Shown one piece after another: positions 36,074-45,570 of a stretch of DNA of 64,000 nucleotides. The stretch is from Marivibrio halodurans (GTDB lineage Bacteria > Pseudomonadota > Alphaproteobacteria > UBA8366 > Aestuariispiraceae): positions 1-64,000 of the forward strand of contig NZ_JAGMWN010000008.1 in assembly GCF_017963645.1 (NCBI RefSeq), read 5' to 3'. The notes beneath the pieces were generated by a model. The model saw only the letters and a list, made by a program, of their open reading frames with translations. It made no database searches and had not been told where the DNA came from. The translations under genes and the position numbers were made by a program. Position 1 is the stretch's first letter. Each line of letters opens with the position of its first letter.

Positions 36074-37114
36074 ATGTTTCACGGTGATATCTCAAGCAGT
36101 AACGATACCGTCGGCGTCGCCGTCGTGAACTACAAGATGCCGCGCCTGCACACCAAGGAGGAGGTGCTGGAGAACGCGGCCAACATCGCCGAGATGATCA
36201 AGGGCATGAAGGTCGGCCTGCCCGGCATGGACCTCGTCATCTTCCCGGAATATTCGACCCACGGGATCATGTATGACGAGAAGGAGATGTACGAGACCGC
36301 CTCCGCCATTCCCGGCGACGAGACGGAAATCTTCGCCGCCGCCTGCCGCGAGGCGAATGTCTGGGGCGTCTTCTCGCTCACCGGCGAGCGGCATGAGGAG
36401 CATCCGAACAAGGCGCCCTACAACACGCTGATCCTGATGAACAATAAGGGCGAGATCGTCCAGAAGTACCGCAAGATCATGCCCTGGGTCCCGATCGAGG
36501 GCTGGTACCCCGGCAACTGCACCTATGTTTCCGAGGGGCCGAAGGGCATGAAGATCAGCCTGATCATCTGCGACGACGGCAATTATCCGGAAATCTGGCG
36601 CGACTGCGCGATGAAGGGCGCGGAACTGATCGTGCGCTGCCAGGGCTATATGTATCCGGCGAAGGACCAGCAGGTCGTCATGGCCAAGGCGATGGCCTGG
36701 GCCAACAACTCCTATGTCGCGGTCTCCAACGCGGCCGGCTTCGACGGCGTCTATTCCTATTTCGGCCATTCGGCGATCGTCGGCTTCGACGGCCGGACGC
36801 TCGGCGAATGCGGCGAGGAGGAAATGGGCATCCAGTACGCCCAGCTCTCGGTCTCCGCGATCCGCGACGCGCGCTCGACCGGGCAGTCGCAGAACCACCT
36901 CTTCAAGCTGCTGCACCGTGGCTATACCGGCATGATCGCCTCCGGTGACGGGGGCAGGGGCCTCGCCGAATGCCCGTTCGAGTTCTACACGAAATGGGCG
37001 GCCGATCCGGAAGGCACCCGCGAAATGGTGGAATCCCTGACCCGCAAGACCGTCGGGACGGAGGAGTGCCCGATGGACAATATTCCGAACCAGAAGACGG
37101 GTTCGCATCGCTGA
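36074..37114 (+). CDS. amiE: Aliphatic amidase AmiE
   Basis: 346 residues, nitrilase-superfamily enzyme that turns acetamide, propionamide and similar short amides into acid plus ammonia. The catalytic triad falls at the same numbers as in the Pseudomonas enzyme: Glu59 (FPEY), Lys134 (KYRK) and Cys166 (IICDDG). Long stretches look near identical to P. aeruginosa AmiE, including the N-terminal [33 protein letters not shown] lies upstream. Its presence in the same operon as AmiC/AmiR matches the Pseudomonas ami system. Confidence 0.97.
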   Translation: MFHGDISSSNDTVGVAVVNYKMPRLHTKEEVLENAANIAEMIKGMKVGLPGMDLVIFPEYSTHGIMYDEKEMYETASAIPGDETEIFAAACREANVWGVFSLTGERHEEHPNKAPYNTLILMNNKGEIVQKYRKIMPWVPIEGWYPGNCTYVSEGPKGMKISLIICDDGNYPEIWRDCAMKGAELIVRCQGYMYPAKDQQVVMAKAMAWANNSYVAVSNAAGFDGVYSYFGHSAIVGFDGRTLGECGEEEMGIQYAQLSVSAIRDARSTGQSQNHLFKLLHRGYTGMIASGDGGRGLAECPFEFYTKWAADPEGTREMVESLTRKTVGTEECPMDNIPNQKTGSHR

Positions 37115-37152
37115 CCGTTCTCTCCCTGACGGTCGCGATTCCCCGGGCGGGC

Positions 37153-37186
37153 GCGCCGGGACGCAAGGCAAGCGGCGTCCCGGCGC
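37153..37186 (+). terminator. 12-bp hairpin after amiE
   Basis: GCGCCGGGACGC and GCGTCCCGGCGC pair perfectly across a ten-base loop, 39 bases after amiE stops. A CTCTTT but no true T-run follows 20 bases on. It may cap or stabilise the amiE transcript, with partial read-through to the AAA+ gene. Confidence 0.45.
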
Positions 37187-37237
37187 GTCCGGTCCGGACC
37201 TCTTTCGATCCCCCTATTTGTCGAGGGCGCGCATCCC

Positions 37238-38035
37238 ATGAGCCTGGACGCCTACCGGATAGAGACCGAACCCTTCTTCCACGCGGTGGGCAACGAGATC
37301 GCCCAGTTCGAGGCGGCCCATGCCGACCGTCTTCCGATGATGTTGAAGGGCCCGACGGGATGCGGGAAGACGCGTTTCATCGAGCATATGGCCTGGCGGT
37401 TGGGCAAGCCGCTCGTCACCGTTTCCTGCCATGAGGACATGACGGCCTCCGACCTCGTCGGACGCTACCTTCTGGAGGCGGAGGGAACCGTTTGGCAGGA
37501 CGGCCCGCTCACCCGCGCGGTCAGGGAGGGGGCGATCTGCTATCTCGACGAGATCGTGGAGGCACGCCAGGACACGACCGTGGTGATCCACTCGCTGACC
37601 GATGACCGGCGCATCCTGCCGCTGGAGAAGAAGGGGGAACTGGTCACCGCGCATCCCGACTTCCACCTCGTGATTTCCTACAATCCCGGCTATCAGAGCG
37701 TTCTCAAGGACCTCAAGGAATCGACCAAGCAGCGCTTCTGCGCGATCGATTTCACCTATCCCGATGCCGCGACCGAGGCCGCGATCGTCGCCCGGGAATC
37801 CGGCGTCGATGCCGCGACGGCCGCGATCCTGATCCGGATCGCGGCGCGCTCGCGCAACCTGAAGGGCAGCGGCCTGGACGAGGGCGCCTCGACCCGCATG
37901 GTGATCAACGCGGGCAAGTTGATGGCTCGCGGCGTGACGCTGGGCGAGGCTTGCCGCATCGCGCTGGTTCAGCCGATCACCGACGATCCGGATATCCGCG
38001 ACGCGTTGTCGAACGCGATCGCGGCCTGCGCGTGA
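37238..38035 (+). CDS. MoxR-type AAA+ ATPase (NorQ/CbbQ-like)
   Basis: 265 residues: Walker [11 protein letters not shown], Walker [12 protein letters not shown], sensor [16 protein letters not shown] and a C-terminal lid. NorQ, NirQ and CbbQ work with a VWA partner to remodel or metal-load an enzyme (NO reductase, Rubisco). Neither target is present here, so the likely client is an enzyme of this operon, perhaps urease or an amidase. The Pseudomonas ami operon also carries an ATPase gene, amiB, which may be the counterpart. It precedes its VWA partner by 12 bp. Confidence 0.85.
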   Translation: MSLDAYRIETEPFFHAVGNEIAQFEAAHADRLPMMLKGPTGCGKTRFIEHMAWRLGKPLVTVSCHEDMTASDLVGRYLLEAEGTVWQDGPLTRAVREGAICYLDEIVEARQDTTVVIHSLTDDRRILPLEKKGELVTAHPDFHLVISYNPGYQSVLKDLKESTKQRFCAIDFTYPDAATEAAIVARESGVDAATAAILIRIAARSRNLKGSGLDEGASTRMVINAGKLMARGVTLGEACRIALVQPITDDPDIRDALSNAIAACA

Positions 38036-38047
38036 CGGGCGGCGGCT

Positions 38048-40393
38048 ATGGCCGGAGGCAGCGCGGGACGAAGCGGCAAGGGCGGCTATCTGAAATTGGT
38101 TGTTGGCGGCGGAGCCTCGGAAGGCGGCGCGGCCCAGGGCGGCTCACCCGCGACCGCCGCCGCCGGGTCGGATCCGACCGCCATCGACCCCCGGGCCGCC
38201 GGCTTTCCCGAGAGCCACGCGGCGCCCTGGCTGCGCGCCTGCCGCAAGCTGGAGGGCGCGGGCTATGGCGACCCGGTGGTCCGGGCCTATCGCCGCGCCA
38301 GCCTGGCCTGCGCGCCGCTGGTCGGGCCGGGGGCGGCGGTCGATCTGGCCGACGCGGTTTCCGCCGTGACGATCAAGGCCGGGCGGGAGGCGGGCCAAGG
38401 CTTGAGCGATGCCGCGGTCAACGCGGCCCATCGCGCCAAGACGCCGCAGCTTTTCCTTTCCTGGGTCAATCTGATGCAGCGCCTTGCCGCGTTGGCGCCG
38501 GAATCGATCGGCGCGGTGCTGGAGCGCACGGATCTGCTGCTGGGCGAGTTGGGTGTCTCCGGCCTCGACTCCTGGGCGATGGCGGGCATTCGCGCCGGCG
38601 GCAACGATCCGGCGCGCCGGCGTGCCTTCTTCACGATGGCCGACCCGGAGGCCGAGCGCTGGTTTCACAGGGAAACCGGTGAGGTCGCCTTTCTTGAGGT
38701 CGAGCGGCGCATGCGTGCCTATCTCGCGAGCCTCTTCGACGTGCATCTTCCGCTGATCGAGGCGCCGGCCCACCTACCGCCCGCCCGGCGCCGGCGCACC
38801 AGTTTCAATCCGGCGATGATTCAGGTTCCGGGCGCCTATCCGGGCTATCGCGGCGAGCAGGCGGTCGATATCTATCGCGCGGCGCTCGCCCATGTGGGGG
38901 CGCATCTGCGTTATTCGCGCGAGCGCTTCCCGGTGGGGGCGTTGAAGCCGGTCCAGGTCGCCGTCGTATCGCTGATCGAGGATGCGCGGGTCGAGACATT
39001 GGCGATCCGGGAGTTCCCGGGCCTGTTGCGCGTCTGGCTGCCCTTCCATATCGCCCAATCGACCGGGGTGACCACGGCACCCAGCCTCTTCGCGCGACTG
39101 GCCCGCGCGCTGATCGATCCGGATTTCACCGATATCGACGGTTGGGTGCGCAAGGGGCGCGATCTGTTCCAGGCCCATCAAGGGGCGTTGGAGGATCCGG
39201 CCATGAGCCGCCATATCGGCAATCTGCTGGGCAATGACCTCGGTCAGATGCGGGTCCAGTTCAATGCCAAGTCCCATATCGTCGAGCCACCCTATCGTGA
39301 CGACAATGCGGGTCTTTGGCATTTCGACGACGATATGATGGAGGAGGCGGAAAGCGAACTGGCGACCGAGGCTTTCTCCCTGCGCGAGCAGGATGGCGAC
39401 ACCGATCCGCCCGACCGCGAGCGGGAGGAGGAAACCCGCCCGGACGAACCCATGGGCCGCGCCGCGCCGGACGAGACCGCGGCGGAGCGGGAGGGTTGGC
39501 TCCTCGGCCGCTATCCGGAATATGATTACGTCTCCGGGATGGAACGGGAGGAGTGGGCCCGTGTCCTTGGCTTCGACCCACCGGACGGGGATGGCGCGCG
39601 CGCCGATGCCGTGCTGGCCCGGCGGCGGGTGGAGGTGGACCGGATATCCGCCCTCGTCCGCTCCTCCCGGGTGTCGCGGGCCCGTCGCATGAAACGTCAG
39701 CCGGAAGGGGAGACTCTCGATCTGGACGCCTGTATCGAGGCGATGACCGACCTGCGCGGCGGCGATAGCCCCGACCCGCGCGTCTATCAGACGATGCAGC
39801 GGCGGGACCGGGATCTCTCGGTCCAGGTGCTGCTGGATGTTTCCCAATCCACCGCCGACCGCCTGCCGGGGCGCGGGGACACGATCCTCGACATGGAGCG
39901 GGAGGCGACCCTGATGCTTGCCCATGCGATGGCGGCGATGAACGATCCCTTCGCGATCGCCGCCTTCGCCTCAAACGGGCGCGAGGAGGTGCGATACCTC
40001 CCGATCAAGCGTTTCGAGGAACCGTTCGACCGGGCCTGTCGTGGCCGGCTCTTCGGGCTCCAGGCCGGGCTCTCCACGCGCATGGGGGCGGCCCTGCGCC
40101 ATGGTGCGCGGGACCTCGCCGGGGCGGGGACCTATCGCCGTCTGTTGATGGTCGTGACGGATGGCGAGCCCGCCGACATCGATTGCCCCGACGCGACCTA
40201 TCTGGTGGAGGATGCGCGGCGCGCCGTCCAGTCGATCGCGCATTCGGGCATCGACGTCTTCTGCATCGCGCTGGGCGACGCGGACGAGCAGGTGCTGGGC
40301 CGTGTCTTCGGGCGCCGCAACATGGCGCGGATCGACAAGATATCCCGCCTGCCGGAGAAACTGCCGCTGGTCTATCTGCGCATGACCGCTTGA
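38048..40393 (+). CDS. VWA-domain partner of MoxR ATPase (NorD/CbbO-like)
   Basis: 781 residues. An extended helical N-terminal and middle region is followed by an acidic linker (about residues 430-490) and a C-terminal von Willebrand A domain with the metal-site motif DVSQST near residue 597 and VVTDGEPADID further on. NorD and CbbO proteins share this layout and act as adaptors for the AAA+ ring. It is the final gene of the plus-strand operon and meets the copper receptor gene end to end, with an inverted repeat between. Confidence 0.85.
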   Translation: MAGGSAGRSGKGGYLKLVVGGGASEGGAAQGGSPATAAAGSDPTAIDPRAAGFPESHAAPWLRACRKLEGAGYGDPVVRAYRRASLACAPLVGPGAAVDLADAVSAVTIKAGREAGQGLSDAAVNAAHRAKTPQLFLSWVNLMQRLAALAPESIGAVLERTDLLLGELGVSGLDSWAMAGIRAGGNDPARRRAFFTMADPEAERWFHRETGEVAFLEVERRMRAYLASLFDVHLPLIEAPAHLPPARRRRTSFNPAMIQVPGAYPGYRGEQAVDIYRAALAHVGAHLRYSRERFPVGALKPVQVAVVSLIEDARVETLAIREFPGLLRVWLPFHIAQSTGVTTAPSLFARLARALIDPDFTDIDGWVRKGRDLFQAHQGALEDPAMSRHIGNLLGNDLGQMRVQFNAKSHIVEPPYRDDNAGLWHFDDDMMEEAESELATEAFSLREQDGDTDPPDREREEETRPDEPMGRAAPDETAAEREGWLLGRYPEYDYVSGMEREEWARVLGFDPPDGDGARADAVLARRRVEVDRISALVRSSRVSRARRMKRQPEGETLDLDACIEAMTDLRGGDSPDPRVYQTMQRRDRDLSVQVLLDVSQSTADRLPGRGDTILDMEREATLMLAHAMAAMNDPFAIAAFASNGREEVRYLPIKRFEEPFDRACRGRLFGLQAGLSTRMGAALRHGARDLAGAGTYRRLLMVVTDGEPADIDCPDATYLVEDARRAVQSIAHSGIDVFCIALGDADEQVLGRVFGRRNMARIDKISRLPEKLPLVYLRMTA

Positions 40394-40439
40394 GAGGGTG
40401 GGGTGGGCACGTTGACTCCTTCCCTGCCTCCACCCTCTC
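40392..40439. terminator. Bidirectional terminator candidate
   Basis: GAGAGGGTGG and CCACCCTCTC, a perfect 10-bp inverted repeat with a 28-nt loop, fills the gap between two convergent genes. No T-tract is present, but the placement suggests that it ends both transcripts. Confidence 0.5.
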
Positions 40440-40449
40440 ACGCGTGCGT

Positions 40450-42546
40450 TCAGAACCTCGCCGACATACGCAAATAGACGCTGCGGCCCGGCTCGTTCAC
40501 CTGAATGTCGTTCGGCTCGAAGGTCGCCGGCTTGTTCAGGTGATGGGCATAGGTGGCATCAAGCAGGTTGGTGACGCCGAAACCGATCTCGACCGGCTCG
40601 AAGGTCGTTACCGTCCCATGCAGGTCGAGCGTCATCCAGCCCGGTGTCTCGCGAACGTCCTGGCCGGTCCCGACCGTGGCGTCCGTATCCGCCCGGCCCT
40701 GCTTCGTGGCCGCGTGAAGCGTGCCGCCGAGGCTCCAGTCCCCAGTGTCATAGATAAGACCCAGCGATCCACTCAGGGGTGGCATTTGCGGCAATGGCAG
40801 GCCGGATTCCAGGTTCTCGCCATAGGTCCAGGCCACGCTGCCCTCCACGCGCCAAAGATCGGTGAGGGCATGGGCACCCCCCACCTCGACCCCGGCGATC
40901 AGGGCGTCCGTGTTGTGATAGATCATCGCCCCGTCGGAACGCAGCACGCCATATTCGCCTCTGGCCCGATCGGCGAGGATATAGTCGTCGACCCGGTTGA
41001 TGTAGGTCGCGACGAAGGCGCTGGCGGTGTCGGCGCCGGTCCAGGTGGCGCCGATATCCAATTGATGGTGCTTTTCAGGGTCGATATCGGGGTTGCCGAC
41101 CCGCGCCGCTGCTCCATAGCCGGAGGCGATGCCGCGTTCCGTTGCGTCGGCCGTGCGCACGGAACGCGAGAGGCCACCATTCAGCGTGATCCGGTCCGTG
41201 ACATCCTTTTCGACCCGGACAAGACCGCCCAGATTGACCTCCGTGTGATCGTCGTAGCTGGTGCCGTAGTAGTCGCGATAGAGCGAGTTCGCCGTCCGGA
41301 ACGCGCCGGAGACCATCGTGGTGGGGACCGCGTCGGCCTTGCCCGCCGTCGTGTGGACGAAATCGACGCGCGCTCCCGCGGTCAGCCGCAAATCCTGGGT
41401 CAACGGCAGGGTGGATTCCCCGAATAGGCCGACCTCGTTGATCGTGATGTCCGGCCAGGAATAGGTGCGCACGCTGTTCAGGGTGGGCATCATGCCCATG
41501 TAGCCTAGCGCCTGCCGGTTGTTCGTGCGCCCATCGAGGCCCAGTACGGTGTCTGTGTCCAGAAGGTCGAGATCGGCGGCCAAGCGTCCGCCCATCGTGT
41601 CGGAGTCGGCGACCGTCTTCATATACATACCCGACGGATCGCGCAGGCTGTAGTTGTCCATGACATGATCGACCCGATTGGCGTAGAAACTGCCCTCGAT
41701 CGAGCGCAGCGTCTCGCCGTCGACCATCAAGCGGCCGCGTGCGCGGCCACCGACCGTGTCGGTCTCGGGGCTGTCCATCATGCCATTGAAAAGGGCGTCG
41801 CTGACCCGGTCGCGGGATAGGCCGACTTCCAGGAAGGAGCCATCCAGACCTTCCCGGCCCATCAATAGATCGCCGCCGACCTGCCGGAAGCCGGATCGAA
41901 CCTTGTCGCCCGCCCCGTCCTCGTAACTGTTGGATCGGGTCCAACTGCCTTCAATGGAGGCATAGAACCCCTCCGCCGAGGCATCGATGCCGAGGCCAGT
42001 CGATGAGCCGTCGCCGTTTGAATCGACGCCGCTCCAGAAGGACCCGGAAATCGGCTCGTCGAGGTCCGGCGGCTGGCGGTCCAGCAGGATTGTGCCGCCA
42101 CTGGCGCCGGGGCCGTTGGTGACGGTCTGATAGCCACGGATCACGGTCACCGAATCCTGGCTGCCCGGCCGTGCAAGCGAGGTCGGCGGGTCCATCCGGC
42201 CTGGGCAGGCACCGAATAGCTGCGCGCCGTTGTCGATGACCGTCAATTGGTTCTGCTGTTGGCCGCGAATAACCGGCTCGAACCCGTGACCGCCCGCGCG
42301 GGAGGAGGAGACGCCTGGGATTCCACGCAGGAACTCGCCTGTTTCCAGGACCGGTGCGCGGTCGGGGTCGCCGGGGTCGGATCGATGGATGGTGGAGGCG
42401 GGTAGGGACTGCGCCGGCTTCGGCGCCGGAATCATGATCCGCAGCAATTGATTGGTGTCGGCCGCCTCTTCCGCCAGCGCGGGAGAGGCGAACAGGGTGC
42501 CGGTGACGCACAAAATCATGCGTCCCGGAAGGGAGCGTTTGGACAT
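40450..42546 (-). CDS. TonB-dependent copper receptor (OprC/NosA type)
   Basis: About 698 residues. Signal peptide ending SPALA at about residue 24, plug domain with FLRGIPGVSSSRAGGHG and the copper-receptor string GACPGRMDPPTS, in which Cys and Met act as copper ligands in OprC, then a barrel ending VYLRMSARF. It lacks an STN domain, so it does not signal through a FecR. ATG at 42546 is chosen because it starts the signal peptide; the open frame continues upstream without coding sense. An alternative ATG at 42558 is possible. Expected role: import of copper or a copper complex across the outer membrane. Confidence 0.88.
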   Translation of the reverse strand: MSKRSLPGRMILCVTGTLFASPALAEEAADTNQLLRIMIPAPKPAQSLPASTIHRSDPGDPDRAPVLETGEFLRGIPGVSSSRAGGHGFEPVIRGQQQNQLTVIDNGAQLFGACPGRMDPPTSLARPGSQDSVTVIRGYQTVTNGPGASGGTILLDRQPPDLDEPISGSFWSGVDSNGDGSSTGLGIDASAEGFYASIEGSWTRSNSYEDGAGDKVRSGFRQVGGDLLMGREGLDGSFLEVGLSRDRVSDALFNGMMDSPETDTVGGRARGRLMVDGETLRSIEGSFYANRVDHVMDNYSLRDPSGMYMKTVADSDTMGGRLAADLDLLDTDTVLGLDGRTNNRQALGYMGMMPTLNSVRTYSWPDITINEVGLFGESTLPLTQDLRLTAGARVDFVHTTAGKADAVPTTMVSGAFRTANSLYRDYYGTSYDDHTEVNLGGLVRVEKDVTDRITLNGGLSRSVRTADATERGIASGYGAAARVGNPDIDPEKHHQLDIGATWTGADTASAFVATYINRVDDYILADRARGEYGVLRSDGAMIYHNTDALIAGVEVGGAHALTDLWRVEGSVAWTYGENLESGLPLPQMPPLSGSLGLIYDTGDWSLGGTLHAATKQGRADTDATVGTGQDVRETPGWMTLDLHGTVTTFEPVEIGFGVTNLLDATYAHHLNKPATFEPNDIQVNEPGRSVYLRMSARF

Positions 42547-42613
42547 GGGAACTCTCATCTTTCCTGAAAGGGTCGCTTGACCGGCCGCCAAGGGCGGGAC
42601 GGTCGGAGATCGG

Positions 42614-43012
42614 TCAGGAAAGGACGGTCGGCGGTCCCCTGGCCCGTGGGGCATGAGGCTTCCGGGATACCGGCGGAATCGCGCCGGTGTCGATCCATGC
42701 CAGCCTGTCGGGATGGATGATGGTCCGCGCCGCGAGGCACGGCGCCTGGACAGCCGCGGCACCGTGCGTGCCCGGATAGCAGAAAAAGCATTGCGGGTCG
42801 GCGGAAGGGGTGCCGCCCGGGCCGTCATCGGAGGCCTTCGGCGTGCCGGTTCCCGGCGTGACGCAGAGCGCGGCGAAGGCGATCCGTGTCGCCGGATCGT
42901 TGGGAACATCGATGCGCACACCCGCCGTCGCGGGCATGAGGACACTCAGCCACGCGACGAGCAACAAGGTCAAGGCGCGCCGTCGGCGCGCGCTGGTCGC
43001 GGATCGGATCAT
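42614..43012 (-). CDS. DUF2946 family protein
   Basis: 132 residues. An N-terminal hydrophobic segment (LTLLLVAWLSVLMPATAG) suggests export. The mature part has the CFFC metal-site-like pair and a C-terminal RAPRARGPP tail, both typical of DUF2946, a family that travels with TonB copper or siderophore receptors. GGGAGGGG abuts the ATG, unusually close for a ribosome binding site. Same strand and 67 bp upstream of the copper receptor, so very likely co-expressed and involved in copper. Confidence 0.72.
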   Translation of the reverse strand: MIRSATSARRRRALTLLLVAWLSVLMPATAGVRIDVPNDPATRIAFAALCVTPGTGTPKASDDGPGGTPSADPQCFFCYPGTHGAAAVQAPCLAARTIIHPDRLAWIDTGAIPPVSRKPHAPRARGPPTVLS

Positions 43013-43074
43013 CCCCTCCCTTTCGCAAGCCGACGAAACTCAGCCACGGTTGCCGCGCCGGATCAATCGGCATG

Positions 43075-43089
43075 CCTCATGTCATGAGG
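43075..43089. promoter_or_regulatory. Perfect palindrome CCTCATG-T-CATGAGG
   Basis: A 7-bp inverted repeat with a one-base spacer lies 63 bp upstream of the DUF2946/copper receptor pair and 47 bp past the cupin gene end. The size and place suit an operator for a metal-responsive repressor; no specific regulator is recognised. Confidence 0.45.
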
Positions 43090-43136
43090 GGTAAAATGTC
43101 GCAGGCACTGGCTTGTAGCGGGTGACGGGCTGCCTC

Positions 43137-43439
43137 TCAGCGCTTCAATTCGATTTCCAGGAAGGCGAACTCACGGCCGCTCGCATTGACGACGTTATGC
43201 TCCACGCCGGCTTTGCGGAAATAGGGGATGCCGTTCGTAAGCTCCGCGCGCGAGGTGCCGTCGGCGCTCTCGATCTCCAACACCCCGTCGCCGAGCGGCA
43301 CGACCACGTAATCGAGCGCGTGCCGGTGCCAGCCGGTCTCCGCGCCGTCGGCGAAGCGCCACTCGGTGGCGATCGTCTCCTCGGTATCGATGCGGAGGGT
43401 CGATTCCGCCTGGGGGCGGGATTTCGCGGATTGGGACAT
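43137..43439 (-). CDS. Small cupin-domain protein
   Basis: 100-residue single-domain cupin with the metal-binding pattern GWHRHALDYVVVPLGDGVLE (motif 1) and GVEHNVVNASGRE (motif 2). Such proteins bind a metal or small ligand; several act as isomerases, dioxygenases or sensors. The start at 43439 follows AGGAGGAG. It lies directly after the LysR gene on the same strand (85 bp apart) and may share regulation with it. The role is unknown. Confidence 0.8.
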   Translation of the reverse strand: MSQSAKSRPQAESTLRIDTEETIATEWRFADGAETGWHRHALDYVVVPLGDGVLEIESADGTSRAELTNGIPYFRKAGVEHNVVNASGREFAFLEIELKR

Positions 43440-43524
43440 GGCGGGGCTCCTCCTGTCGGCTGCGTCGATCGGCAGTGATGTTCGCGCGGGCGTCGCTGTT
43501 TCCACCGTCGCCGGCCGTCGATCC

Positions 43525-44433
43525 TTACTGCGGGAACAGACTCTGCGGGGTCTGGTACTGGTCGCTGAAATAGTCGCGGAAGATTCTCATTGGGGGCGTC
43601 ATCTCCACGCTCTTGCGCCAGGCAAGGCCGACATTCATCGGCGGCACCGGCTCGGCCGGGATGATGGTCTCGATCCGCTTCCCTTCCAAGGACCAGGGGC
43701 GATAGACCATGTCGGACAGAATGGCCACGCCCTGGCCGTTGGCGACGATGGAGCGTACCGCCTCGACCGAACTGGTGCGCAGGCGAATGGAGGGTTGGTG
43801 CTCCGTCCGGCTCCAATAGCGCAGCGCCGTGTGCGCCGCCTCGTCCACCGTCAGCATGATATAGGGTTCGCCCGCGATCTCCTTGAAGCCGACGCTCTGC
43901 CGGTCGAGCATATGATGGTTCGTCGGAACCCACAGCCGGCGGCGCGAACTCAAGAGCGTCTCCGTCGTCAGTTCCGGATTGTTGACGTTGGAGGTCAGCA
44001 CCACCGCCATGTCGAAGCGGTTGGTGACCAGCCCGTCCTCGATCATCTCCCGGCTCTGCTCGTGAAGCTGGATGCGTACATTGGGATAGCGCCGCTCCAG
44101 CCGTTCCAGATGCTGCGGCAGGAAATAGCCGAGCACCGTATAGGTCGCGGCGACCGAGAGCGTGCCCGAGACTTCCTCATCCGTGGCGCCGGGGTTCAGT
44201 GCCTCCTCGATCGTGGCCAGCAGCCGATAGGCGGTTTCCAGGAAGCGGCGGCCCGATTGGGTCAGTTCCATGCCCTGGGTGGTGCGGTCGAAGAGCCGCG
44301 TGCCGACCCGTGATTCAAGATCCTTGATCGCCGTCGTGATCGCCGATTGCGAGATCGACAATTCCATCGCCGCCCGGGACACCTGCCCGAGTTCGGCTGT
44401 GGCGACGAAGTATTTAATCTGTCGGAAATTCAA
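43525..44433 (-). CDS. LysR family transcriptional regulator
   Basis: 302 residues: N-terminal winged helix-turn-helix (FRQIKYFVATAELGQVSRAA, SISQSAITTAIKDLE) and a C-terminal substrate-binding fold. The start is a TTG at 44433 with GAGG five bases ahead; no in-frame ATG lies closer. It is divergent from the pxpA-carboxylase operon over a 284-bp AT-rich gap with several palindromes, the usual layout for a LysR activator of the neighbouring operon. The ligand is probably the substrate or product of that operon, not known. Confidence 0.92.
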   Translation of the reverse strand: MNFRQIKYFVATAELGQVSRAAMELSISQSAITTAIKDLESRVGTRLFDRTTQGMELTQSGRRFLETAYRLLATIEEALNPGATDEEVSGTLSVAATYTVLGYFLPQHLERLERRYPNVRIQLHEQSREMIEDGLVTNRFDMAVVLTSNVNNPELTTETLLSSRRRLWVPTNHHMLDRQSVGFKEIAGEPYIMLTVDEAAHTALRYWSRTEHQPSIRLRTSSVEAVRSIVANGQGVAILSDMVYRPWSLEGKRIETIIPAEPVPPMNVGLAWRKSVEMTPPMRIFRDYFSDQYQTPQSLFPQ

Positions 44434-44512
44434 CCTGACCTCGCATGCGATATCTGTTTTTCAGAATACTAGCCTTCCCGGACTCAGATAACGAAAGCGG
44501 CGAAGAGGCGGA

Positions 44513-44580
44513 CGAATAGTATATTCGCTGATCTAACGTCTTTCAAAAGACCGATTCTCCTATCAGCGATAGTATCTGAT
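44513..44580. promoter_or_regulatory. Palindromes in LysR/pxpA divergent promoter region
   Basis: Two inverted repeats stand out in an AT-rich gap: CGAATA-GTA-TATTCG (44513-44527) and ATCAG-N9-CTGAT (44562-44580). Either could be the LysR binding site controlling the pxpA operon. The rest of the 284-bp gap (44434-44717) holds no gene. Confidence 0.45.
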
Positions 44581-44717
44581 TTTTCGATAACGGACGACGG
44601 TAAAATTCAATTTGCAATGATTTCGAAAGCCGCGCGATCCTAATCCACAAGCGGTTCGAGAGGCAGGACCCGAGGAAACGACAGGCAAGCCGCGAAAGCG
44701 GCAACGGAGGAAAGAGC

Positions 44718-45503
44718 GTGGCACTTCAATCCGTCGATCTGAATTGCGATCTGGGCGAGGCCTTCGGCTTCTGGCGGATCAGTGAGGCAACCGACGAGGA
44801 GCTGATGGACCTCATCAGCTCGGCGAACGTCGCCACCGGCTTTCATGCCGGGGACCCGAACCTGATGGACAAGGTGGTCAAGGGCGCGGTGGAGCGCGGG
44901 GTAGCGATCGGCGCCCATCCGGGCTTCCGCGACCTGCAGGGCTTCGGCCGGCGCGTGATACAGGCCAACCCGGACGAGTTGGTCAACGACATCGTCTATC
45001 AGGTCGGCGCGCTGCGGGAATTCGCGCGCCGGCACGGTACCAAGCTCCAGCATGTGAAACCGCACGGTGCCCTCTACATGGAGGCGGCGACCAACGCGGA
45101 GCTTTCCGAGCGGCTGGTCGACGCCCTGCTGAAATGCAGCCCGGACACGGCGCTTTTCTGCATGCATGTCTCGGAGACCTATCGCATCGCCAAGGCGGCC
45201 GGTATCGCCGTGGTGCGCGAGTTCTATGCGGACCGCGACTACAGCGACAGCGGCTCCATCGTCTTCACGCGCCGCATGCGCGCGTTGAACCCGCAGGAAG
45301 TAGCCGACAAATGCGTGCGCGCCTGCCTGGAGGGCAAGGTCCGCACGGTCGAGGGGAACGATATCGATATCCCCTTCGAGTCGATCTGTTTCCATTCCGA
45401 CACCCCCGGCGCGCACGAGATCGGCAAGGCCGTCCGTGCCGGACTGGTCGAGAACGGCATCCGCATCCTGCCCGCGGGCGAGCTTCTGGCCCGCGCGGCC
45501 TGA
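44718..45503 (+). CDS. pxpA: 5-oxoprolinase subunit A-like (LamB/YcsF)
   Basis: 261 residues of the LamB/YcsF family: [15 protein letters not shown] at the start, [27 protein letters not shown], and [10 protein letters not shown]. PxpA with PxpB and PxpC makes an ATP-dependent 5-oxoprolinase; the family is also tied to lactam use in fungi. Start is a GTG with AGGAAAG upstream. It is the first gene of an operon that inserts a biotin carrier and a biotin carboxylase between pxpA and pxpBC, which is not required for ordinary 5-oxoprolinase. Confidence 0.9.
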   Translation: MALQSVDLNCDLGEAFGFWRISEATDEELMDLISSANVATGFHAGDPNLMDKVVKGAVERGVAIGAHPGFRDLQGFGRRVIQANPDELVNDIVYQVGALREFARRHGTKLQHVKPHGALYMEAATNAELSERLVDALLKCSPDTALFCMHVSETYRIAKAAGIAVVREFYADRDYSDSGSIVFTRRMRALNPQEVADKCVRACLEGKVRTVEGNDIDIPFESICFHSDTPGAHEIGKAVRAGLVENGIRILPAGELLARAA

Positions 45504-45570
45504 ACCGGCCGAGCCGAGCCCGGACGCGGCGGGACAATCAGATACGAAGCGAGAATATGGGAGTTTCCAG

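Noticed and set aside
32290-36075. 1261-residue minus-strand frame
   Set aside because: Antisense of ureG, ureD, the small gene and the amidase; no domain of its own.
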